Positions 1 through 6,295 of a stretch of DNA of 7,553 nt are shown one piece after another; positions within the stretch are counted from its first letter, which is position 1; every line of letters begins with the position of its first letter. The DNA comes from Pseudomonadota bacterium (GTDB lineage Bacteria > Pseudomonadota > Alphaproteobacteria > Rhizobiales > Phreatobacteraceae). A model generated the notes under the pieces. The model ran no database searches and had not been told where the DNA came from. It saw only the letters and a list, made by a program, of their open reading frames with translations. The stretch covers positions 1 to 7,553 of the forward strand of contig JAEZGJ010000143.1 of the NCBI GenBank assembly GCA_023416965.1. The letters run 5' to 3'. Both the position numbers and the translations under genes were made by a program.

Positions 1-429
1 GTCCATGCCCATGCCGCGGCGGTCGTCGCCGCGCTGCTGCCGCATGTGGCGCGCGAGGGCTGGCGGCTCGGCCCGGTGGTGGTCGCGCGGCAGGCGCGCG
101 TGGCCCTCGGCGACGAGGTCGGCGAGATCCTCGGCGCACGGCTCGCTCTGGTGCTCATCGGCGAGCGGCCGGGCCTCTCGTCCCCCGACAGCCTCGGCCT
201 CTACCTCACCCATGCGCCGCGGCCGGGACGCACCGACGGCGAGCGCAACTGCATCTCCAACGTCCACGGCGCCGGCCTGTCGCCGGAGGTCGCCGCCTTC
301 AAGGCGGCCTGGCTGATGAAGGAAGCGCTCGCCCGCCGCCTCACCGGCGTCAGCCTCAAGGACGAGAGCGACGGCGTCGCGCTGCCGGCGGGCGGCGCGG
401 CCGGAATGCTTCCCGCGGACCCGGCTTAG
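1..429 (+). CDS. eutC: Ethanolamine ammonia-lyase small subunit EutC (3' part)
   Basis: The reading frame is open from the first base, so the 5' end lies outside the window and only the last 142 residues are seen. Full EutC proteins are roughly 260-300 residues, so about half is present. EutC pairs with EutB in the adenosylcobalamin-dependent enzyme that splits ethanolamine into acetaldehyde and ammonia in the cytosol. The conserved C-terminal core is clear: a stretch reading ALGDEVGEILGA, then IGERPGLSSPDSLGLYLT (from about nt 157), then GRTDGERNCISN, and a helical tail ending in GVSLKDES. In known EutBC structures this core helps hold the cobalamin. The final ~15 residues are Ala/Gly-rich and not conserved. 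eutB would be expected just upstream, outside the window. sfsA starts 13 bp downstream on the same strand, so co-transcription is likely. The GTG at 46 is an internal valine, not the start. Confidence 0.95.
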   Translation, partial: VHAHAAAVVAALLPHVAREGWRLGPVVVARQARVALGDEVGEILGARLALVLIGERPGLSSPDSLGLYLTHAPRPGRTDGERNCISNVHGAGLSPEVAAFKAAWLMKEALARRLTGVSLKDESDGVALPAGGAAGMLPADPA

Positions 430-442
430 GGCGATCAAGACG

Positions 443-1204
443 ATGCAGTTCCCCACTTCGCTCATCCCCGGCCGCCTCGTGCAGCGCTACAAGCGCTTCC
501 TGGCCGACGTGATCCTCGACACCGGCGAGGCCGTCACCGCCCATTGCGCCAATCCCGGCGCCATGCTCGGCCTCAATGCGCCGGGCAACCGGGTCTGGCT
601 GTCGCGCTCGGACAATGCGGCGCGCAAGCTGCCGTGGTCGTGGGAGCTGGTGGAGGCCGAGTTCGGCCGCGGGCCGGAGCTGGTCGGCATCAACACCGCC
701 CATCCCAATGCGCTGGTGGAGGAGGCGATCCGCGACGGCACGCTGTCGCCCCTCGCCGGCTACGCCACGCTGCGCCGCGAGGTGGCCTACGGCAGGGCGA
801 GCCGCGTCGACATGATGCTGACGGGAGAGGGGCGGCCGGACTGCTATGTCGAGGTCAAGAACGTCCACCTGATGCGCCGGCCGGGCCTCGCCGAATTCCC
901 CGATTCGGTGACGGCGCGCGGGGCGAAGCACCTCGACGAACTCGGCGACATGGTGGAGGCCGGGCACCGCGCGGTGATGGTCTTCCTCATCCAGTATGGC
1001 GGGGCCGAGCGCTTCGCCCTCGCCCGCGACATCGACCCGGCTTATGGCAAGGCCTTCGACCGGGCGCGGGCGCGCGGCGTCGAGATGCTCAGCTATCGCT
1101 GCCGCCTGAGCCCCGAGGCCATCGTGGTGGAGCGTGCGGTGGAGATCGGCGAATGGCTCCCGCCTGATCGACGGGCTTGCCGCATGCGCCCCGCTCTTCC
1201 ATGA
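443..1204 (+). CDS. sfsA: SfsA family protein (sugar fermentation stimulation protein homologue)
   Basis: This 253-residue protein matches SfsA along its length. The N-terminus has the family pattern FPTSLIPGRLVQRYKRFLADV, followed by TAHCANPGAM (about residues 32-41), SRSDNAARKLPWSWELVE (about 54-71) and GINTAHPNALVEE (82-94). The C-terminal half resembles a PD-(D/E)xK nuclease-like fold, with Asp123 in RVDMML and Glu137-Val-Lys139 in YVEVKN, then FPDSVTARGAKHLDEL. In E. coli SfsA was named for effects on maltose use and reported to bind DNA. Its biochemical role is still unclear, so none is assigned here. The ATG at 443 places the conserved N-terminus correctly. An AGGG at 428-431 overlaps the eutC stop at a long 11-nt spacing, so translation may be coupled to eutC. 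The last ~15 residues (PPDRRACRMRPALP) look like a non-conserved extension. The stop overlaps an ATG at 1201 that is in frame with the next gene. Confidence 0.95.
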   Translation: MQFPTSLIPGRLVQRYKRFLADVILDTGEAVTAHCANPGAMLGLNAPGNRVWLSRSDNAARKLPWSWELVEAEFGRGPELVGINTAHPNALVEEAIRDGTLSPLAGYATLRREVAYGRASRVDMMLTGEGRPDCYVEVKNVHLMRRPGLAEFPDSVTARGAKHLDELGDMVEAGHRAVMVFLIQYGGAERFALARDIDPAYGKAFDRARARGVEMLSYRCRLSPEAIVVERAVEIGEWLPPDRRACRMRPALP

Positions 1205-1248
1205 AGGGCCGGAGAGGCCCGGACCGCCGGGACGACGGGAGCGATGGC

Positions 1249-1752
1249 ATGAGCGTGAAACCGGGCTGGCAGGGCCGCTTCTTCGAGGATTTCGAGATCG
1301 GCGACGTCTACAAGCACCCGCTCGGGCGCACGGTGACGCAGGCCGACAACATCTGGTTCACGCTGCTCACCCAGAACACCGCCCATCCGCATTTCGACGC
1401 GAATTATGCGGCGGCGACCGGCTTCGGCAAGCCGCTGGTCAATTCCTGCTTCACCATCGCGCTGGTGACGGGACAGTCGGTGACCGACATCAGCCAGAAC
1501 GTCTTCGCCAATCTCGGCTGGGACGAGGTGCGCCTGCCGGCCCCGGTCTACGAGGGCGACACGATCTATTCGGAGAGCGAGGTGCTGGAGAAGCGCGATT
1601 CCGGCTCGCGGCCGGAGGTCGGCATCCTCACCGTGCGGACCAAGGGCTACACGCAGGCGGGCGACGTGGTGATCACCTTCAAGCGCACGGTGATGGTCTA
1701 TCGGCGAGGCCAGGGCCCGGGCGGCAAGCATCGGCCCGAGCCGAAGGGTTGA
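1249..1752 (+). CDS. MaoC family (R)-hydratase-like dehydratase, single hotdog domain
   Basis: The 167-residue product is a single MaoC-like hotdog domain, a family that hydrates enoyl-CoA thioesters or dehydrates hydroxyacyl-CoA in the cytosol. Recognisable segments are FFEDFEIGDVY (11-21), GRTVTQADNIWFTLLTQNT (26-44), HPHFDANYAAATGFGKPLVNS (46-66), LVTGQSVTD and LGWDEVRLPAPVYEGDTIYSESEV. The active-site loop reads LLTQNTAHPHFD. Family members normally have Asp and His in the pattern GDxNPxHxD; here His48 and Asp50 are kept, but the catalytic-Asp position is Asn43. The chosen start has a GGGAG at 1237-1241, 7 nt upstream, and begins at the conserved region. In-frame ATGs at 1177 and 1201 are possible, and the latter overlaps the sfsA stop as ATGA, but the added residues are basic and low-complexity. 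The substrate is unknown; a C4/C5-dicarboxylyl-CoA or medium-chain enoyl-CoA is plausible. It is the last gene of the apparent eutC-sfsA-maoC run. Confidence 0.9.
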   Translation: MSVKPGWQGRFFEDFEIGDVYKHPLGRTVTQADNIWFTLLTQNTAHPHFDANYAAATGFGKPLVNSCFTIALVTGQSVTDISQNVFANLGWDEVRLPAPVYEGDTIYSESEVLEKRDSGSRPEVGILTVRTKGYTQAGDVVITFKRTVMVYRRGQGPGGKHRPEPKG

Positions 1753-1795
1753 GAGTGGTTTGCCTCCGGTGACGTCAGCGAAGGCGCTCGCCTGA

Positions 1796-1837
1796 AGGCC
1801 CCACCCGTACCCTCCCCGCTGACGCGGGGAGGGGGAC
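1796..1837 (+). repeat. GC-rich palindromic repeat, copy 1 (inverted relative to copy 2)
   Basis: The segment starts AGGCCCCACCCGTACCC and then forms a perfect 10-bp stem, CCCTCCCCGC (1810-1819) with GCGGGGAGGG (1824-1833), around a TGAC loop. The same unit appears in reverse orientation at 1989-2034 with only a few differences. This layout of a conserved arm plus a hairpin resembles REP-like intergenic elements common in GC-rich alphaproteobacteria. It might also act as a T-less terminator for the operon to its left. Confidence 0.7.
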
Positions 1838-1988
1838 TACCGCATCGCGCCCCGACAGCCGGCGTCGCGCCGGGCGGAGCCGTGCAGGTACGCGGTGGGA
1901 GCCCGCTGCCGCCGCACGTACGCCCGCTCTGAATGCACGGTGTTGGTGGTGCCTGGCGGCGCGGCCGACATGTTCGCGCGAGGTCGAA

Positions 1989-2034
1989 GTCCCCCTCTCC
2001 TCGCGACAGCGAGGGGAGGGTGCGGGTGGGGCCT
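1989..2034 (-). repeat. GC-rich palindromic repeat, copy 2
   Basis: Read on the minus strand this begins AGGCCCCACCCGCACCC, matching copy 1 at 1796-1837 with one difference in that arm. It then forms a 12-bp hairpin (plus-strand 1993-2004 with 2009-2020, one G-U pair) around a 4-base loop. The stem is longer than in copy 1 and differs by what look like paired changes, which suggests the hairpin is maintained. It lies 23 bp past the PhnA-domain stop codon and could terminate that transcript. Confidence 0.7.
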
Positions 2035-2057
2035 CTGGAGAGGTGCCGCCCCTCCCC

Positions 2058-2270
2058 TCACGCCTTCTTCAGGAACTCGGTCCGCAGCACCAGGCCCTTG
2101 ACCTTGTCGACGTTGCATTCGACCTCGTCCGGGTCGTCGGTCAGGCGGATGGATTTCACCCGCGTGCCGCGCTTCAGCGTCACCGAGGTGCCGCGCACCT
2201 TGAGGTCCTTGATCAGCGTCACGCTGTCGCCGTCCCTGAGGATCGCCCCGTTCGAATCCGTCACGTCCAT
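2058..2270 (-). CDS. Short PhnA-domain protein (alkylphosphonate utilisation protein-like, YjdM C-terminal domain)
   Basis: This 70-residue protein matches the C-terminal domain of the PhnA/YjdM family. Visible blocks are GAILRDGDSVTLIKDLKVRG, LKRGTRVKSIRLTDD and the end VLRTEFLKKA. Family proteins of about 110 residues carry an N-terminal zinc ribbon with four cysteines. That part is absent here, and the only cysteine is in VECNVD. The ATG at 2270 fits: an AAGGA on the minus strand (2284-2280) sits about 9 nt upstream, within the last codons of the aminomutase-like gene, which stops 5 bp before this start. The two genes are therefore almost certainly one transcript. Despite the name, PhnA is not part of the C-P lyase pathway, and the function of this small SH3-like domain is not established. 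No phosphonate genes are nearby. Confidence 0.88.
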   Translation of the reverse strand: MDVTDSNGAILRDGDSVTLIKDLKVRGTSVTLKRGTRVKSIRLTDDPDEVECNVDKVKGLVLRTEFLKKA

Positions 2271-2275
2271 GGTCT

Positions 2276-3334
2276 TCAGTCCTTCGTCTCGGGCGGGGGA
2301 TAGGGGTGGCGCGCGCCGCGCCAGTCGGCGACCTCGCCCTCGCCGAGATAGGCGGGGCCGACGGGGACCTTGCCCTCGCCGCCGGGGATGTCGAGCACGT
2401 AGGTCGGCTGGGCGAGGCCGGAGAGGCGGCCGCGCAGGGCCCGCATCAGCGCCTGGCCCTCGGCGATGGAGAGGCGGAAATGGGCGGTGCCGGGCGCCAT
2501 GTCCGGGTGGTGCAGGTAATAGGGCTTCACCCGGTTGGCGAGGAAGGCGCGCATGAGGTCCGCGAGGGTGCCGGCATCGTCGTTGACGCCGCGCAGCAGC
2601 ACCGACTGGCTGACGAGGGCGATGCCGGCATCGGCGAGGCGGGCGAGCGCCACGCAGGCGGCGGGGGTGAACTCGCGGGCATGGTTGGCATGGACGGCGA
2701 CATAGACCGCCTTGCCTGGCGCGCGCAGGGCGCGGGCGAAATCGGCCGTCACGCGCTCGGGAGCGACGACGGGAACGCGGGTGTGCCAGCGGATCACCGC
2801 CACATGGGGAATGGTGGCGATGGCGCGGGTGAGGTCCCGCACCCGGCGGGCGGAGAGCACGAAGGGGTCGCCGCCGGTGAGGATGACCTCGAAGATCTCC
2901 GGCCGCGCAGCGACATAGGCGAGGGCGGCGGCGAGTTCGGCCTCGTCCAGCGCGCCCTTGCCGCCGGGCCCGACCATCTCGCGGCGGAAGCAGAAGCGGC
3001 AATAGACCGGGCAGACGTGGACGATCTTCAGCAGCACCCGGTCGGGATAGCGGTGGACGATGCCGGGGACGGGCGAGTGAGCCTCGTCGCCGATCGGGTC
3101 GGCGCGCTCCTCCGGCCGGATGTCGAGCTCGCGGATATCGGGCAGGAACTGCCGGGCGATGGGATTGGCGGCACCCTCGGGCGAAGCGTCTGCCATGAGG
3201 GAGGCCATGGCGGGGGCCACCGCAACGGCATAGCGCTGCCCCACCAGCGCCGCATCGGCGGCCTCGGCGGGCGCGATCAGGCCGGCCGCGACGAGGTCGG
3301 CCGCCGTGCGCAGGGTGCGGTCGGGGCGGGTCAT
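2276..3334 (-). CDS. Radical SAM lysine 2,3-aminomutase-like protein (KamA/EpmB family)
   Basis: This 352-residue radical-SAM enzyme has the cluster motif CPVYCRFC (Cys108, Cys112, Cys115) followed by FRREMVG, and LTGGDP at 152-157. The PLP site is PGGEGK with Lys322. Asp278 (in YYLHHPDM) and Asp315 (in VLDIPGG) lie 44 and 7 residues before that lysine, the spacing of the two aspartates that hold the substrate side-chain amine in clostridial lysine 2,3-aminomutase. Lysine or a lysyl side chain is therefore the likely substrate. The length is near EpmB, which with EpmA beta-lysylates EF-P, and shorter than free-lysine KamA (~416 residues) with its C-terminal multimer region. EpmB is my preferred reading, but neither epmA nor efp is in the window. 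The ATG at 3334 has a GAGG 5 nt upstream. The frame continues to a GTG at 3427, but that 31-residue extension is Pro/Arg-rich. It is followed after 5 bp by the PhnA-domain gene. Confidence 0.92.
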   Translation of the reverse strand: MTRPDRTLRTAADLVAAGLIAPAEAADAALVGQRYAVAVAPAMASLMADASPEGAANPIARQFLPDIRELDIRPEERADPIGDEAHSPVPGIVHRYPDRVLLKIVHVCPVYCRFCFRREMVGPGGKGALDEAELAAALAYVAARPEIFEVILTGGDPFVLSARRVRDLTRAIATIPHVAVIRWHTRVPVVAPERVTADFARALRAPGKAVYVAVHANHAREFTPAACVALARLADAGIALVSQSVLLRGVNDDAGTLADLMRAFLANRVKPYYLHHPDMAPGTAHFRLSIAEGQALMRALRGRLSGLAQPTYVLDIPGGEGKVPVGPAYLGEGEVADWRGARHPYPPPETKD

Positions 3335-3603
3335 GGCGGCCTCATGGTCCCTCGAGCGCGCAAAGGCAAGGGGAGCGGCAGGAATCGGGCGGCCGGCACG
3401 GGGGCGTGGAACCGTCCTGCCATTCACCCCGTTCGCAAAAATGGGGGCTGCTCCCGCGCGGATCAGCCCTCAGTCGGGCTTGCCGGCAAAGAGCCTTTGG
3501 ATTACGGGGTTTTTCTCCGCCGCGGCCCCTGACCCGGCGCCTGACTGCATGACATCTAGGGCGCAGGATGCGCCACGACGCGGACCCTTGAGGGAGAGCT
3601 TCC
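3335..3603. promoter_or_regulatory. Divergent intergenic region between the aminomutase-like gene and pckA
   Basis: About 270 bp separate two divergent starts, so promoters for both should lie here. The stretch around 3437-3442 and 3488-3514 is more AT-rich than its surroundings. A TTGCCG at 3480-3485 could be a -35 element for pckA, but no good -10 follows at the right distance, so I assign no promoter box. A hairpin GGGCTG (3445-3450) with CAGCCC (3464-3469), loop 13 nt, could be an operator or just chance. The pckA ribosome site AGGGAG is at 3591-3596. No additional gene is visible. Confidence 0.5.
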
Positions 3604-5217
<1,614 letters not shown>

Positions 5218-5239
5218 GGCTTCGCAGATCGGAATGTGG

Positions 5240-5267
5240 AAAAGCCCGGCCTCGCGCCGGGCTTTTT
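5240..5267. terminator. Bidirectional intrinsic terminator between pckA and the tadD-like gene
   Basis: The stem AAAGCCCGGC (5241-5250) pairs perfectly with GCCGGGCTTT (5256-5265) around a CTCGC loop and is followed by a T run at 5263-5267. It starts 22 bp after the pckA stop. On the minus strand the same hairpin is followed by TTTT, so it can also end transcription of the convergent tadD-like gene, whose stop is about 100 bp away. A second hairpin, CTGCATC (5282-5288) with GATGCAG (5300-5306), lies in the remaining spacer. Confidence 0.93.
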
Positions 5268-5366
5268 CGTTGGTGGATGCCCTGCATCAGCCTTGCCTCG
5301 ATGCAGTCCCTGGTCCCACGGCCCGCCCTGTGCCGGCCGACCCTGACCTCTCCCCGGTGGGACTGC

Positions 5367-6218
5367 TCAGCCCCGCGGAGCGGCGGGAGGTGCGGCGGCC
5401 GGCGCCTGTCCCCCCGGGCGCTGGGCCTGGCCACGCCGCTCGCTCTGGCGGATCTGCGCCCAGGAATTCTGCTGCGTCACCATGGAGCGCAGATAGGCGA
5501 CGTTCTGCTCGGCCTCGGCGGGGGGAAGGTCCTTGCGGGCGATCTCCTCGGCCTCGGCGAAACGGCCCTGGAGGCCGACCACGAGGGCAAGGTTCTGGCG
5601 CACGCGCTTGTCGGCCTGGGGATGGGCGGCGGCCTGGCGCAGCGCCTGCTCGGCCTGGGGGAGCTGGCGCGAGAGCGCGTAGGACAGGCCAAGATTGGAG
5701 AGGATGGCTGGCTCGCCGGGGGCGATCTTGAGGGCGTCGTTGTAGAGCGCCTGGGCCTCCTGCGGGCGCCCCATCTGGTCGTAGATGGAGCCCTGGACGT
5801 TGACGATGCGCCAGTCCGGCTGGTCGGGGCGATGCGCGCGGCCAAGCACCTGCAGCGCCTGGTCGTAGCGGCCGGCATCGGCGAGGGCCCGGCCGAACTC
5901 GCCCATGAGCGCGAGGTTGCGAGGCTCGCGGATGGCGGTGCGCTCCAGGACCGCCACGGCCTGGACGGCCTGGCCGGTGGCGCGCAGCGCGCGGGCATAG
6001 CGGATGGCGTTGCCGGTGTCGGTGGGGCTCGAGCGGTAGCGCGACGCGAGGCCCTCGATCTCGCTGCGGGCCGCCTGTTCGCTCATGGGGCCGGAGCGCA
6101 CCGAGCCGGTGACGTCGCCGCCGCCCGAGCGGCCGGTCAGCGAGCAGCCGCCGGAGACGAGGGCGGAGAGAGCGACGACGAGGACGAGGGGCCGGACAGG
6201 GAGGGACGCATTCGGCAT
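5367..6218 (-). CDS. tadD: TPR-repeat lipoprotein, TadD-like (Flp pilus assembly)
   Basis: The 283-residue product begins with a short basic N-terminus, a hydrophobic stretch (LVLVVALSALVSGG) and Cys25, as expected for a lipoprotein. The residue at -3 is Ser rather than the usual Leu/Val, so the lipobox is imperfect. A Gly/Ser-rich linker leads to about five TPR units: roughly 68-99 (AIRYARALRATGQ...), 101-132, 135-167 (GSIYDQMGRPQEAQALYNDA), 170-200 (LSNLGLSYALSRQLPQAE) and 203-235 (QNLALVVGLQGRFAEAEEIA). The end is a Gln/Pro/Ala-rich tail. This matches TadD of alphaproteobacterial Flp/Tad pili, a lipoprotein thought to help outer-membrane secretin assembly. No other tad gene is in view, so the pilus role comes from family resemblance. 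The ATG at 6218 has a GGAG 6 nt upstream. It is 77 bp downstream of the amine oxidase gene on the same strand. Confidence 0.85.
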   Translation of the reverse strand: MPNASLPVRPLVLVVALSALVSGGCSLTGRSGGGDVTGSVRSGPMSEQAARSEIEGLASRYRSSPTDTGNAIRYARALRATGQAVQAVAVLERTAIREPRNLALMGEFGRALADAGRYDQALQVLGRAHRPDQPDWRIVNVQGSIYDQMGRPQEAQALYNDALKIAPGEPAILSNLGLSYALSRQLPQAEQALRQAAAHPQADKRVRQNLALVVGLQGRFAEAEEIARKDLPPAEAEQNVAYLRSMVTQQNSWAQIRQSERRGQAQRPGGQAPAAAPPAAPRG

Positions 6219-6295
6219 GACGGACTCCGCGGGACAGGACGTGCGGGAAGTCTCCGGGTCATAATCCGTTAACGTTAACGAGCCGCTAAGACGGC
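6219..6295 (-). promoter_or_regulatory. Possible promoter/operator upstream of the tadD-like gene
   Basis: This short gap between two minus-strand genes contains an AT-rich patch in otherwise very GC-rich DNA. Its centre is the 14-bp perfect palindrome CGTTAACGTTAACG (6267-6280), two tandem GTTAAC units, followed on the minus strand by GGATTATGAC. A hairpin GAGCCG (6280-6285) with CGGCTC (6292-6297) overlaps the amine oxidase stop but has no T tract. A GACTC (6223-6227), a CcrM-type GANTC site, overlaps the ribosome site. The patch looks regulatory; the binding protein is unknown. Confidence 0.45.

Larger units (their letters stand above)
1753..2057. other. Convergent intergenic region with an inverted pair of palindromic repeats
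   Basis: This 305-bp gap lies between the stop codons of the plus-strand maoC-like gene and the minus-strand PhnA-domain gene. It contains two inverted repeat copies, listed separately, and about 150 bp between them (1838-1988) in which I see no gene. Short open frames cross it on both strands, including a 44-codon minus-strand one from 1971. None has a recognisable protein, a good ribosome site or convincing codon usage. The hairpins could end transcription from both sides, although neither has a T tract. Confidence 0.6.

Noticed and set aside
1770..1777. 8-bp palindrome TGACGTCA after the maoC-like gene as an operator
   Set aside because: It is short, lies downstream of a gene in a convergent gap, and has no partner sites.
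1837..1971. A 44-codon minus-strand frame between the two repeat units
   Set aside because: No homology is recognised and no clear ribosome site is present. It occupies the inside of a repeat pair, so coding is not supported.
2058..3002. A 314-codon frame extending the PhnA-domain gene upstream
   Set aside because: The extension lies inside the aminomutase-like gene in another frame and is Arg/Pro-rich. The PhnA domain begins at its own ATG with a ribosome site.
3445..3469. Hairpin GGGCTG/CAGCCC upstream of pckA as a riboswitch or attenuator
   Set aside because: It is only a 6-bp stem with a 13-nt loop and no conserved riboswitch features, and such stems are frequent by chance in GC-rich DNA.
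2306..3532. A 408-codon plus-strand frame opposite the aminomutase-like gene
   Set aside because: The translation is low-complexity Gly/Ala/Glu, has no recognisable motif, and lies over a gene with complete catalytic motifs.
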